A DNA stretch of 64,000 bases from Burkholderia sp. BCC0506 (GCF_902833145.1 NZ_CADFEN010000003.1:372001-436000), one strand, 5' to 3'. Counted from the stretch's first letter, positions 8,827-18,800 are shown. The notes: a model not told the origin generated them from the letters alone. Numbers and translations are program-made.

Positions 8827-9174
8827 ATGGCTTTCATCATCGATTGGCTCATCGTCCTGGCCGCGCTGCTCGCCGCCACCCTGTTCCTGTGCCTGCGCGC
8901 GCCGTCGGCGCGCCGCCTCGCCGAATCCGGGCGTCCGCGCCGCATCGCGTGCGCGCGGCTGCTCGCGCAGGCCGTGATCGGTTTCTGGACGGCCGCGCTG
9001 ATCGTCGCGCAAGGCATCCTCGGCGCCTGCGCAGGCGCCGACGGCGACGGCCAGTCGCTCGCGGGCTTCGCGGCGCTCGCGTTCGCCGCGCTCGGGCTGT
9101 CGGCCGTCGCCGCCTACTGGTCGGCGTGCGCGCTGCGGCTGCGCCGGCCGCCCGTGCTGTTCGCGCGCCACTGA
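8827..9174 (+). CDS. Small membrane protein, function unknown
   Basis: A 115-residue protein with three hydrophobic segments (about residues 3-22, 45-65 and 75-95) and basic linkers. A GTG at 8809 would add six residues; neither start has a convincing ribosome-binding site. I do not recognise a family. It lies between a divergent lipoprotein gene and the ammonium transporter, with a 254-nt gap that contains the transporter's promoter. Confidence 0.55.
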   Translation: MAFIIDWLIVLAALLAATLFLCLRAPSARRLAESGRPRRIACARLLAQAVIGFWTAALIVAQGILGACAGADGDGQSLAGFAALAFAALGLSAVAAYWSACALRLRRPPVLFARH

Positions 9175-9376
9175 CGCGCCAGATCGGTGCGTGGCAACGC
9201 ACCGCCGCGCACCGCTTCGTTCGTCGAACGCACCAGTTCAGCACGCATCGCACCACGCGCGTGCACTCGGCTCGTCTCTCGAGCGCGGTCGATCGCGCCT
9301 CCATCCCGTGCACGATTCACCTGAATGCCGCATCGCGCGGTATTCAAGCACCAATACCAAGCAGCCGTTCACCAGG

Positions 9377-9393
9377 TTGGCTCGATATTTGCA
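9377..9393 (+). promoter_or_regulatory. Sigma-54 (RpoN) type promoter upstream of the ammonium transporter
   Basis: TTGGCTCGATATTTGCA carries the -24 GG (9379-9380) and -12 GC (9391-9392) dinucleotides exactly 12 nt apart, and matches TGGCNCG-N4-TTGCA apart from one base. Transcription would start near 9403, 25 nt before the ATG. Ammonium transporter genes are classic NtrC/RpoN targets under nitrogen limitation. Confidence 0.68.
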
Positions 9394-9428
9394 TTCCTTG
9401 CCCGTTTTTTGCGCAAGGAAGCCACGGC

Positions 9429-10622
9429 ATGGATGGTCTGAAATCCGGCGTCGACACACTGTTCCTGTTGATCGGCGCCGTCATGGTGCTCGCGATGCAC
9501 GCGGGCTTCGCATTTCTCGAACTCGGCACGGTCCGCAAGAAGAACCAGGTCAACGCGCTCGTGAAGATCCTGGTCGACTTCTCGGTGTCGACGCTCGCGT
9601 ATTTCCTCATCGGCTACACGATCGCATACGGCGTCGAATTCTTCGACGACATCGGCACGCTGTCGCAGCACAACGGCTACGCGCTCGTGCGCTTCTTCTT
9701 CCTGCTGACGTTCGCGGCGGCGATCCCGGCGATCGTGTCGGGCGGCATCGCCGAGCGCGCGAAGTTCAACCCGCAGCTCGTCGCGACGCTGATCATCGTC
9801 GGCTTCATCTATCCGTTCTTCGAAGGGATCGCGTGGAACGAGCGCTTCGGCGTGCAGGCCTGGCTCGCGCACGCGTTCGGTGCGCCGTTCCACGACTTCG
9901 CGGGCTCGGTCGTCGTGCATGCGTTCGGCGGCTGGGTCGCGCTGCCGGCCGTGCTGCTGCTCGGCGCGCGCCACGGCCGCTATGCGAAGGACGGCCGGAT
10001 CGCCGCGCACCCGCCGTCGAACATCCCGTTCCTCGCGCTCGGCGCATGGGTGCTCGCCGTCGGCTGGTTCGGCTTCAACGTGATGAGCGCGCAGACGCTC
10101 GACAAGATCAGCGGCCTCGTCGCGGTGAACTCGCTGATGGCGATGGTCGGCGGCACGCTCGCGGCATGGATGGCCGGCCGCAACGACCCGGGCTTCACGT
10201 ACAACGGACCGCTCGCGGGCCTCGTCGCGGTATGCGCGGGCTCCGACGTGATGCACCCGATCGGCGCGCTCGTCACGGGGGCCGCGGCCGGTGCGCTGTT
10301 CGTCGCGATGTTCACCTGCGTGCAGAACCGGTGGCGCATCGACGACGTACTCGGCGTCTGGCCGCTGCACGGGATGTGCGGTGCGCTCGGCGGCATCGCG
10401 GCGGGCGTGTTCGGACTGCCCGCGCTCGGCGGCCTCGGCGGCGTGTCGTTCCTGTCGCAGCTCGTCGGCACGCTCGGCGGCATCGCGATCGCGACCGCGG
10501 GCGGCACGCTCGTCTACGGCGCGCTGAAGGCGACCGTCGGGCTGCGACTCGATCGCGAAGCCGAATTCGACGGCGCCGACCTGTCGATCCACCGCATCTC
10601 GGCCACGCCCGAGCGCGATTGA
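9429..10622 (+). CDS. amt: Ammonium transporter (Amt/MEP family)
   Basis: A 397-residue inner-membrane channel for ammonium/ammonia, predicted with eleven transmembrane helices. The pore histidines can be placed in SVVVHAFGGW and WPLHGMCGALGG (the twin-His motif). FLELGTVRKKN near residue 30 and the AIVSGGIAERAKF segment are conserved. ATG 9429 follows AAGGAA at 9415-9420. No GlnK/PII gene is adjacent, so any PII control acts in trans. It has its own sigma-54-type promoter, consistent with nitrogen control. Confidence 0.9.
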   Translation: MDGLKSGVDTLFLLIGAVMVLAMHAGFAFLELGTVRKKNQVNALVKILVDFSVSTLAYFLIGYTIAYGVEFFDDIGTLSQHNGYALVRFFFLLTFAAAIPAIVSGGIAERAKFNPQLVATLIIVGFIYPFFEGIAWNERFGVQAWLAHAFGAPFHDFAGSVVVHAFGGWVALPAVLLLGARHGRYAKDGRIAAHPPSNIPFLALGAWVLAVGWFGFNVMSAQTLDKISGLVAVNSLMAMVGGTLAAWMAGRNDPGFTYNGPLAGLVAVCAGSDVMHPIGALVTGAAAGALFVAMFTCVQNRWRIDDVLGVWPLHGMCGALGGIAAGVFGLPALGGLGGVSFLSQLVGTLGGIAIATAGGTLVYGALKATVGLRLDREAEFDGADLSIHRISATPERD

Positions 10623-10658
10623 CCCGCTGGCGCCTGCCCGACGCATCATTACGTTTTC

Positions 10659-10676
10659 AATTCAAAAAACTTTCAT
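10659..10676 (+). promoter_or_regulatory. Possible PHO box upstream of the PhoX-like gene
   Basis: AATTCAAAAAACTTTCAT has a good right half-site (CTTTCAT against CTGTCAT) with an A-rich 4-bp spacer, but only a weak left half. It is suggestive because PhoX phosphatases are usually PhoB-activated. Confidence 0.3.
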
Positions 10677-10781
10677 CGAGCGTCCTTACACTTCCGTCCA
10701 GTTTTCAATAAGCCTTCGCGGCGCTTGCCGCTCGCGCGCCTCGCGAAGGCCATTCCTCCAACCACCGAAACTGGACTCCAC

Positions 10782-12746
10782 ATGCCCGCGTTGCCCAATG
10801 CTTCCCGTCGTCAGGCCCTGAAGATCCTCGCCGGCGCGCCGATGCTTCCCCTTTCCGGCCTCGCGCTGCCGGCCCTGCTGACGGGCTGCGGCGGCGACGA
10901 CGATCCCGCGTCGACGCCGGCGCCGGTCGCCGCTGCCTATACGTCGGCGGCATTCTCGGCGATGGCCGCGCCGACGCTCGACAACGCGGCCGCGATGGCC
11001 ACGACGACGGTCGGCTCGACGCTGTCGGTGTCGTTCTCGGACGGTTCGTCGCGCAACTTCAAGCTCGCGTACAAGCCGTTCTTCGTGACGGGCGACATGG
11101 TGCCGGACGGCAAGGGCGGCACGACGCTCGCGGGCGGCTACTACGACATCAACAACCAGCCGATCATCGATCGCTCGGTGGCCGGCAAGGAACGCCAGTT
11201 CTATTCCGACTGCCCGGACGGCAGCTCGCTGCTGACGCTGAAGAACGCGAACGTGCCCGGCGTGAAGGGCAACACGGTGTTCGCGGTCGTGCAGTTCGAA
11301 TACACGACGCGCGACCAGGCGAGCGCGTCGCAGTACGGCCAGTTGCCGTCGCCGATCGCCGTGCTCACGCTCGACCAGGACCCGGCCACCGGCGCGCTGA
11401 AGGTCGTGAAGTACCACAACGTCGACACGTCGAAGGCGCACGGCCTGTGGATCACCTGCGGCGCGAGCCTGTCGCCGTGGGGTACGCACCTGTCGAGCGA
11501 GGAATACGAGCCGGACGCGACGAAGGCCGCGACCGACGCGCAGTTCAAGGCGTTCAGCAAGAACACCTTCGGCGACGAGACGAAGGCGAACCCCTACCAC
11601 TACGGCCACCTGCCGGAGATCACCGTGAATCCGGACGGCACCGGCACCGTGAAGAAGCACTACTGCCTCGGCCGCATCTCGCACGAGCTGATCCAGGTGA
11701 TGCCGGACCAGCGCACCGTGATGATGGGCGACGACGCCACCAACGGCGGCCTGTTCATGTTCGTCGCCGACAAGGCGGCCGACCTGTCGGCCGGCACGCT
11801 GTACGTCGCGAAGTGGACGCAGACGTCGTCCGCCGGCGCCGGCAGCGCGACGCTCACGTGGCTGAAGATCGGCCACGCGACCAGCAGCGAGATCGAGACG
11901 CTCGCGAACACGCTGAAGGCGTCGGACATCATGGATCTCGTCACCGTCGACCCGAACGACACGAGCTACACGAAGATCCACTTCGGCGGCAAGTTCAACT
12001 GGATGCGCGTGAAGCCGGGCATGGAAAAGGCGGCCGCGTTCCTCGAGACGCACCGCTACGCGGCGCTGATCGGCGGCAGCATGGCGTTCACGAAGCTCGA
12101 AGGCACGACCGTCAACGCGAAGGACAAGATCGTGTACACGGCGATGTCGCGGATCGAGACGTCGATGGTCAAGGGCAATGCGGTGTCGCGCGACGTCGCG
12201 GTGGACAAGAAGATCGCCGCAGGCGCCGTCTATGCGCTGAACCTGAAGGGCGGCCAGCGCGACACGTCGGGCGCCGCGATCGACAGCGAATGGGTGCCGG
12301 TCGACATGAGCGCGCCGGCCGCGCTCGTCGGCGAGGATCTCGCCGCGGCCGACGCGCTCGGCAACCTCGCGAACCCGGACAAGATCGCGAACCCCGACAA
12401 CCTGAAGTTTTCGGAGAAGCTGCGTACCCTCTTCATCGGCGAAGACTCGGGCATGCACGTGAACAACTTCCTGTGGGCCTACAACGTCGACACGAAATCG
12501 CTCGCGCGCGTGCTGTCGTGCCCGGCCGGCGCCGAATCGACGGGCCTGCACGCGGTCGACGAGATCAACGGCTGGACCTACATCATGAGCAACTTCCAGC
12601 ACGTGGGCGATTGGGAATCGCCGCTGCACGACAAGGTCAAGCCGACGCTCGACCCGCTGGTGCGCGCGAACTACAAGGACCGCTTCGGCGCGAGCGTCGG
12701 CTACCTGACGGCCGAGCAGACCAGCATCAAGCTCGCGAAGGGCTGA
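10782..12746 (+). CDS. PhoX-family phosphatase (DUF839), Tat-exported lipoprotein
   Basis: A 654-residue protein. The N-terminus has a twin-arginine motif (SRRQALK, residues 8-14) followed by a hydrophobic stretch and a lipobox (LLTGC), so it is probably exported folded by Tat and lipid-anchored. The body belongs to the DUF839/PhoX family of monomeric alkaline phosphatases; CGASLSPWGTHLSSEE and HELIQ are recognisable family segments, and enzymes of this group use iron and calcium cofactors loaded before export. It would release phosphate from organic esters in the periplasm. ATG 10782 starts the signal peptide. Confidence 0.8.
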   Translation: MPALPNASRRQALKILAGAPMLPLSGLALPALLTGCGGDDDPASTPAPVAAAYTSAAFSAMAAPTLDNAAAMATTTVGSTLSVSFSDGSSRNFKLAYKPFFVTGDMVPDGKGGTTLAGGYYDINNQPIIDRSVAGKERQFYSDCPDGSSLLTLKNANVPGVKGNTVFAVVQFEYTTRDQASASQYGQLPSPIAVLTLDQDPATGALKVVKYHNVDTSKAHGLWITCGASLSPWGTHLSSEEYEPDATKAATDAQFKAFSKNTFGDETKANPYHYGHLPEITVNPDGTGTVKKHYCLGRISHELIQVMPDQRTVMMGDDATNGGLFMFVADKAADLSAGTLYVAKWTQTSSAGAGSATLTWLKIGHATSSEIETLANTLKASDIMDLVTVDPNDTSYTKIHFGGKFNWMRVKPGMEKAAAFLETHRYAALIGGSMAFTKLEGTTVNAKDKIVYTAMSRIETSMVKGNAVSRDVAVDKKIAAGAVYALNLKGGQRDTSGAAIDSEWVPVDMSAPAALVGEDLAAADALGNLANPDKIANPDNLKFSEKLRTLFIGEDSGMHVNNFLWAYNVDTKSLARVLSCPAGAESTGLHAVDEINGWTYIMSNFQHVGDWESPLHDKVKPTLDPLVRANYKDRFGASVGYLTAEQTSIKLAKG

Positions 12747-12769
12747 TCACCGCGGGAGGGGCGTTGCTT

Positions 12770-12806
12770 CCGGTCAGGGCGCCCCGGACCGGGCGTTCCT
12801 GACCGG
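12770..12806 (+). terminator. GC-rich hairpin after the PhoX-like gene
   Basis: CCGGTCAGG (12770-12778) pairs with CCTGACCGG (12798-12806), with a second inner stem CGCCC/GGGCG. It has no T tract, so it may stabilise the 3' end ahead of the stronger terminator at 12869. Confidence 0.45.
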
Positions 12807-12868
12807 GCTCCGCGACCACGCGTCTTTCTTCATCACCGTTCATTCGTCGGCGCTCCACGCCGTTTCAC

Positions 12869-12903
12869 GCGCGATGCCCCCTGCGGGCGTCGCGCTTTTT
12901 TTT
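12869..12903 (+). terminator. Intrinsic terminator of the PhoX-like gene
   Basis: GCGCGATGCCC and GGGCGTCGCGC form a stem of about ten pairs with a single mismatch, followed by eight T residues (12896-12903). Confidence 0.8.
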
Positions 12904-13035
12904 GCGCGCGGCGATCGTTCGGGCGGCGCCCATCGCGCGTGCAAACGGGCGCGAAGCGGCCCCGGACAGGCGTTGGCGGCGATCGGAGGATAATACGGGC
13001 CTGACGCGTCCGGGCGGACGGTCGGAAAGACAGGC

Positions 13036-13163
13036 AAAAAAAAGCGCCACGGAGACCGTGGCGCTAAAAAAGTTCTAGCCATTCCGAGGGCCGTGCTAGA
13101 ACCTGAGAGACTGCGCGAAACATCGTTGCCGGTTAAACTCTTGAAACGATGTTTCGAAAACGT
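13036..13163 (-). ncRNA. Candidate small RNA of about 128 nt with three stem-loops
   Basis: Read on the minus strand, a promoter-like element (13169-13197) predicts a start near 13163. The transcript then has three hairpins: a perfect 12-bp stem (13145-13156 with 13116-13127, loop 17 nt), an 8-bp stem GTTCTAGC/GCTAGAAC (13095-13102 with 13072-13079) followed by six U, and a 10-bp GC-rich terminator stem AGCGCCACGG/CCGTGGCGCT with a 3-nt loop (13043-13065) followed by eight U. Hairpins with long U tails are typical of Hfq-dependent regulatory RNAs. No reading frame spans it. The terminator has its T tract only in this orientation and no minus-strand protein gene lies upstream, which argues for an independent RNA. 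It lies between the PhoX-like gene and the divergent IclR gene. Confidence 0.65.
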
Positions 13164-13168
13164 GAGAC

Positions 13169-13197
13169 ATTCTTTCCGTTTCCGCCCGACAAGTCAA
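13169..13197 (-). promoter_or_regulatory. Sigma-70 promoter of the candidate small RNA
   Basis: On the minus strand TTGACT (13192-13197) and AAGAAT (13169-13174) are separated by exactly 17 bp. The -35 element matches 5 of 6 and the -10 matches 4 of 6 consensus bases. Confidence 0.6.
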
Positions 13198-13230
13198 GCG
13201 GTATTTGCACCGGTTCATGCACTTTCCGGC

Positions 13231-13303
13231 AACGCTCATTTGAGCGTTTTCCTAATAAACCAAGGGTGAACCCGTAAAATCTCATCGCATGACCGGTTCA
13301 CCC
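13231..13303. promoter_or_regulatory. Two inverted repeats between the small RNA and the IclR gene
   Basis: AACGCTCA/TGAGCGTT form a perfect 18-bp palindrome at 13231-13248. GGGTGAACC (13264-13272) and GGTTCACCC (13295-13303) form a second inverted repeat, and CCGGTTCA also recurs directly at about 13210. They lie in the divergent promoter region and could be binding sites for the IclR protein or for a regulator of the small RNA. No gene is visible from 12904 to 13383 apart from the candidate RNA. Confidence 0.4.
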
Positions 13304-13383
13304 GCGGAACATGCATCCTTTGGCAATAGTCCTACAATACCAACAAAATTGAAATCGAGTTTCGGAATTAGAGAGAATCCCTC

Positions 13384-14208
13384 GTGTCGACCACTGTAAC
13401 CTCTCCCGCGTTGCGGGACCGTGAATCGTCGCCCGACGAAATCACCGCCCTGGCCCGCGGCCTCGCCGTGCTGCGCCGTATCGCGGCTGCCGACGCGCCC
13501 GTCAGCAACCGCGAACTCACCGAATTGACCGGCATCCCGAAGCCGACCGTCTCGCGCATCACCGCGACGCTCGTCAGCGCCGGTTTCCTGTTCCAGTTGC
13601 CCGACAGCGAGCGCTTCGTGCTCACCGCGTCGGTGCTCGAACTGAGCCACGGCTTCCTGCGCAACTTCGACATCCGCGCGCGTTCGCGGCCGTTCATGAT
13701 CGAGCTGGCCGAACGCACGTCGCTGTCCGTGCATCTCGCGGTGCGCGACCGGCTCGACATGGTGGCGATCGACGTGGTCCGTCCGCGCTCGGCCGTGCTC
13801 GTCACGCGCCTCGAGATCGGCTCGCGGATGGACATCGCACGCACGGCCGTGGGTCGCGCCTATCTTGCCGCCCTCGAGGACGACGAGCGCCGCCTGCTGC
13901 TCGAGTCGCTGCGCACCACCGCCGGCGACGACTGGCCGCACGTGTCGGCCCGGCTGACGCCCGCGCTCGACGAGGCGATGCGCGACGGCCACGCGATCGC
14001 GATCGGCGAATGGCGCGAGGGGCTGAATGCGGTCGCGGCCGGGTTCGTCGGCCCGTCCGGCCAGCGCTATTCGGTGAATTGCGGCGGCGCGTCGCACCAG
14101 TGCCCGCCCGAATGGCTGAAGGAACACGTGGTGCCCGCGCTGCAGGAGTGCATCGCGAAAATCACCCACGAAATCGGCGGCGCGCCGGCCCGGCGCATCG
14201 GCGTGTAA
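13384..14208 (+). CDS. IclR family transcriptional regulator
   Basis: A 274-residue regulator. The N-terminal winged helix-turn-helix (about residues 20-80) includes ALARGLAVLRRIAAADAPVS and GIPKPTVSRITATLVSAGF. The C-terminal IclR effector domain follows, with SVHLAVRDRLDMVAID and GRAYLAALEDDERRLLLE. Members regulate aromatic or small-acid catabolism; the effector cannot be read here because no catabolic operon is adjacent. GTG 13384 fits the family N-terminus. The downstream gene is mdtA, 254 nt away on the same strand, so it may or may not regulate the pump. Confidence 0.87.
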   Translation: MSTTVTSPALRDRESSPDEITALARGLAVLRRIAAADAPVSNRELTELTGIPKPTVSRITATLVSAGFLFQLPDSERFVLTASVLELSHGFLRNFDIRARSRPFMIELAERTSLSVHLAVRDRLDMVAIDVVRPRSAVLVTRLEIGSRMDIARTAVGRAYLAALEDDERRLLLESLRTTAGDDWPHVSARLTPALDEAMRDGHAIAIGEWREGLNAVAAGFVGPSGQRYSVNCGGASHQCPPEWLKEHVVPALQECIAKITHEIGGAPARRIGV

Positions 14209-14462
14209 TCGTTTCGTCATCGCCGTGTCGCGTTCTGTAACGACCGTAACCCGTTGAAAGATAGGCCGCTGGACTGTAACGGGGACGGCACGTAGGATCA
14301 TGCCCATCGTCGCGCCGCATTCGCGGTGCGCACCGCTCTTTTCCCGCGGATCGGCGGGGCCCCGGACCGAGCCGGGCCGCCCCGTCCCGTCACCCGCACG
14401 CCCACGCGCAGCCCGGCAGTCCGATTGTCGTGCCCGCCGCGCCGTCTTCCTGACAGAACACG

Positions 14463-15836
14463 ATGGATAACGAACAAAAGCCCACGCCCCCTTCGAAAGA
14501 CCCTGCGCCCGCCGCTGCACGGCGCCCGCGCCGCACGCTGCTGATCGGCACCGTCGCAGTCGTCGTGATCGGCGGCCTGTTGTGGTGGCACCCGTGGAAC
14601 CGCACGCCGGCGGCAGGCAGCACCGCGAAAAGCGCGGGCGCCAGCGCCGCCGCGGGCAGCCATCGCGGCCGCGGCGGCCCCGCTGCAATGGCGAACGTGC
14701 CGCAGCCGGTGCAGGTCGCCACCGTGACGCAGGGCGAAATGCCGATCGTGCTGTCCGCGCTCGGCACCGTCACGCCGCTCGCGAACGTGACGGTCAAGAC
14801 GCAGTTGTCGGGCTACCTGCAGTCGGTGTCGTTCCAGGAAGGCCAGATCGTCAGGAAGGGCGACGTGCTCGCGCAGATCGACCCGCGCCCGTACCAGGTC
14901 GCGCTCGAGAACGCCGAAGGCACGTACGCGCGCGACTCGGCGCTGCTCGCGACCGCCCGCCTCGACCTGAAGCGCTACCAGACGCTGCTGTCGCAGGACT
15001 CGATCGCGTCGCAAACCGTCGACACGCAGGCGTCGCTCGTCAAGCAGTACGAAGGCGCGGTGAAGACCGACCAGGCCGCGATCGATTCCGCGAAACTCAA
15101 TCTCACGTATGCGCGCATCACGGCGCCGGTCTCGGGCCGCGTCGGCCTGCGCCAGGTCGACCCCGGCAACTACGTGACGCCCGGCGACACCAACGGCATC
15201 GTCGTGATCACGCAGTTGCAGCCGATGAGCGTGATCTTCACGACGTCGGAAGACAACCTGCCGCAGATCCTCAAGCAGGTGAACGCGGGCCAGAAGCTGT
15301 CGGTCACCGCCTACAACCGCAACAACACGGTGCCGCTCGAGACCGGCTCGCTCGCGACGCTCGACAACCAGATCGACACGAGCACCGGCACGGTCAAGCT
15401 GCGCGCGAACTTCGATAACAAGGAAGGCATGCTGTTCCCGAATCAGTTCGTGAACACGCGGCTGCTCGTCGACGTGCTGCGCGACGCGACGATCGTGCCG
15501 ACCTCCGCCGTGCTGACGGGCTCGATCGGCCAGTTCGTCTACGTCGTGAAACCGGACAACACCGTGACGGTGCGCAAGGTCGCCGTCGGCCCGGTCGACG
15601 GCGAACGCACGAGCATCGTCAGCGGCGTGACGCCCGGCGAGCGCGTGGTGACCGACGGCTCGGACCGTCTGCGCGAAGGCTCGAAGATCTCGATTCCGGC
15701 CGACAAGCCGAAAGGCGCGTCGGGCGCGCGCGGCGCCGGCGCGGCGTCGGGTGCCTCGGCTGCGTCGGGTGCCGGCGGTCATCGCGGCGGACACCGACAC
15801 GGCGCGTCGCAGGCAGCGGCCCCCGCGGCCCAGTAA
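14463..15836 (+). CDS. mdtA: RND efflux pump, periplasmic adaptor MdtA
   Basis: A 457-residue membrane-fusion protein with one N-terminal hydrophobic anchor (about residues 25-42). It is followed by the HlyD-type lipoyl and hairpin region (VTVKTQLSGYLQSVSFQEGQIVRKGDVLAQID), a coiled-coil hairpin and the beta-barrel part (ARITAPVSGRVGLRQVDPGNYV). The C-terminus is a glycine/alanine/histidine-rich tail. It links the inner-membrane pumps MdtB and MdtC to an outer-membrane channel. The gene is 15 nt from mdtB. The 254 nt upstream hold two CTGTAACG repeats (about 14234 and 14275) that may be regulatory. Confidence 0.92.
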   Translation: MDNEQKPTPPSKDPAPAAARRPRRTLLIGTVAVVVIGGLLWWHPWNRTPAAGSTAKSAGASAAAGSHRGRGGPAAMANVPQPVQVATVTQGEMPIVLSALGTVTPLANVTVKTQLSGYLQSVSFQEGQIVRKGDVLAQIDPRPYQVALENAEGTYARDSALLATARLDLKRYQTLLSQDSIASQTVDTQASLVKQYEGAVKTDQAAIDSAKLNLTYARITAPVSGRVGLRQVDPGNYVTPGDTNGIVVITQLQPMSVIFTTSEDNLPQILKQVNAGQKLSVTAYNRNNTVPLETGSLATLDNQIDTSTGTVKLRANFDNKEGMLFPNQFVNTRLLVDVLRDATIVPTSAVLTGSIGQFVYVVKPDNTVTVRKVAVGPVDGERTSIVSGVTPGERVVTDGSDRLREGSKISIPADKPKGASGARGAGAASGASAASGAGGHRGGHRHGASQAAAPAAQ

Positions 15837-15851
15837 CGCGCGGGCCGCTCG

Positions 15852-18800
15852 ATGAATCCATCCCGCCTCTTCATTCTCCGGCCGGTCGGCACCGCCCTCC
15901 TGATGGCGGCGATCATGCTGGCCGGTCTCGTCGCGCTGCGCTTCCTGCCGCTCGCCGCGCTGCCCGAAGTCGATTACCCGACGATCCAGGTTCAGACCTT
16001 CTATCCGGGCGCGAGCCCGGAAGTGATGACGTCGTCGGTCACCGCGCCGCTCGAACGCCAGTTCGGGCAGATGCCGTCGCTGAACCAGATGTCGTCGCAA
16101 AGCTCGGCCGGCGCGTCGGTGATCACGCTGCAGTTCTCGCTCGACCTGCCGCTCGACATCGCCGAACAGGAAGTGCAGGCCGCGATCAACGCGGCCGGCA
16201 ACCTGCTGCCGTCCGACCTCCCTGCCCCGCCGATCTACGCGAAGGTGAATCCGGCCGATGCGCCGGTGCTGACGCTCGCCGTCAAGTCGAAGACGCTGCC
16301 GCTCACGCAGGTGCAGGACCTGGCCGACACGCGCCTCGCGATGAAGATCTCGCAGATCGCCGGCGTCGGCCTCGTCAGCCTGTCCGGCGGCAACCGCCCG
16401 GCCGTGCGGATCCAGGCGAACCCGACCGCGCTCGCGCAGTACGGGATGAACCTCGACGACCTGCGCACGACGATCTCGAACCTGAACGTCAACACGCCGA
16501 AGGGCAACTTCGACGGCCCGACGCGCGCGTACACGATCAACGCGAACGATCAGTTGACGAGCGCCGACCAGTACAACAGCGCGGTCGTCGCGTACAAGAA
16601 CGGCCGCCCGGTGATGCTGACCGACGTCGCGAGGGTCGTCGCCGGCTCGGAGAACACCAAGCTCGGCGCGTGGGTGAATGCGGACCCCGCGATCATCCTG
16701 AACGTGCAGCGCCAGCCGGGCGCGAACGTGATCGCAACCGTCGACGCGATCAAGGCGCAACTGCCGAAGCTGCAGGAAACGCTGCCGGCCGCGCTCGACG
16801 TCGAGATCGTCACCGACCGCACGACGATGATCCGCGCGGCCGTGCGCGACGTGCAGTTCGAGCTGCTGCTCGCGGTCGCGCTGGTCGTGCTGGTGATGTA
16901 CCTGTTCCTCGCGAACGTCTACGCGACGATCATCCCGAGCCTGTCGGTGCCGCTGTCGCTGATCGGCACGCTCGCGGTGATGTACATGGCCGGCTTCTCG
17001 CTGAACAACCTGTCGCTGATGGCGCTCACCATCGCGACCGGCTTCGTCGTCGACGACGCGATCGTGATGATCGAGAACATCGCGCGCTACGTCGAGGAAG
17101 GCGAATCGGGGCTCGAGGCCGCGCTGAAGGGCTCGCGGCAGATCGGCTTCACGATCATCTCGCTGACGGTCTCGCTGATCGCGGTGCTGATCCCGCTGCT
17201 GTTCATGGGCGACGTGGTCGGGCGCCTCTTCCACGAATTCGCGATCACGCTCGCGGTGACGATCGTGATCTCGGCCGTCGCGTCGCTCACGCTCGTGCCG
17301 ATGATGTGCGCGAAGCTGTTGCGCCACTCGCCGCCGCCGGAGAGCCACCGCTTCGAGGCACGTGTGCACCGGGCGATCGACTGGGTGATCGCGCGCTACG
17401 CGGTCGCGCTCGAATGGGTGCTGAACCGCCAGCGCTCGACGCTCGTCGTCGCGCTGCTGACGCTCGGGCTGACCGCCCTGCTCTACGTGTTCGTGCCGAA
17501 GGGCTTCTTCCCCGCGCAGGACACCGGCGTGATCCAGGCGATCACGCAGGCGCCGCAGTCGATCTCGTACGGCGCGATGGCCGAACGCCAGCAGGCGCTC
17601 GCGACCGAGATCCTGAAGGACCCGAACGTCGACAGCCTCACGTCGTTCATCGGCGTCGACGGCAGCAACATCACGCTGAACAGCGGCCGGATGCTGATCA
17701 ACCTGAAGGCACGCGACGAACGCAGCGAAACCGCCGCGCAGATCATCCGCGACCTGCAGCGGCGCGTCGCGAACATCACCGGCATTTCGCTCTTCATGCA
17801 GCCGGTGCAGGACCTGACGATCGACTCGACGGTCAGCCCGACGCAGTACCAGTTCATGCTGACGAGCCCGAACTCGGAAGAATTCGCGACCTGGGTGCCG
17901 AAACTCGTCGCGCGGCTGCAGCAGGAGCCGTCGCTCGCCGACGTCGCGACCGACCTGCAGAGCAACGGCCAGTCGGTGTACATCGAGATCGACCGCGCGA
18001 GCGCCGCGCGCTTCGGCATCACGCCGGCGACCGTCGACAACGCGCTGTACGACGCGTTCGGCCAGCGCATCGTGTCGACGATCTTCACGCAGTCGAACCA
18101 GTACCGCGTGATTCTCGAATCGGAGCCGAAGGAGCAGCACTACGCGCAGTCGCTGAACGACATCTACCTGCCGTCGGCCGGCGGCGGCCAGGTGCCGCTG
18201 TCGTCGATCGCGTCGTTCCACGAGCGGCCGTCGCCGCTGCTGGTCGCGCACCTGTCGCAGTTTCCGTCGACGACGATCTCGTTCAACCTCGCAGCGGGCG
18301 CGTCGCTCGGCGAAGCCGTCAAGGCGATCGAGGCCGCCGAGAAGGACATCGCCCTGCCCGGCTCGTTCCAGACGCGCTTCCAGGGCGCGGCGCTCGCATT
18401 CCAGGCGTCGCTGTCGAACCAGCTGTTCCTGATCCTCGCGGCGGTCGTCACGATGTACATCGTGCTCGGCGTGCTGTACGAGAGCTACATCCACCCGATC
18501 ACGATCCTGTCGACGCTGCCGTCGGCCGGCGTCGGCGCGCTGCTCGCGCTGATGATCACCGGGCACGACCTCGACATCATCGGGATCATCGGCATCGTGC
18601 TGCTGATCGGCATCGTGAAGAAGAACGCGATCATGATGATCGACTTCGCGCTCGAGGCCGAACGCGTCGAGGGCAAGCCGCCGCGCGAGGCGATCTACCA
18701 GGCGTGCCTGCTGCGCTTCCGGCCGATCCTGATGACGACGCTCGCCGCGCTGCTCGGCGCGGTGCCGCTGATCGTCGGCTCCGGCGCGGGCTCCGAGCTG

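Noticed and set aside
8879-9428. A longer ammonium transporter starting at 8844.
   Set aside because: The extra 195 residues are an Arg-rich shadow of the small membrane-protein gene, and a sigma-54 promoter and ribosome-binding site precede ATG 9429.
12840-13082. An 80-residue minus-strand frame over the PhoX terminator region.
   Set aside because: It overlaps two terminator hairpins and reads through T tracts; the composition is not coding-like.
13072-13156. A riboswitch reading of the hairpins on the plus strand ahead of the IclR gene.
   Set aside because: The terminator's T tract and the promoter both point to the minus strand, and no known riboswitch core was recognised.
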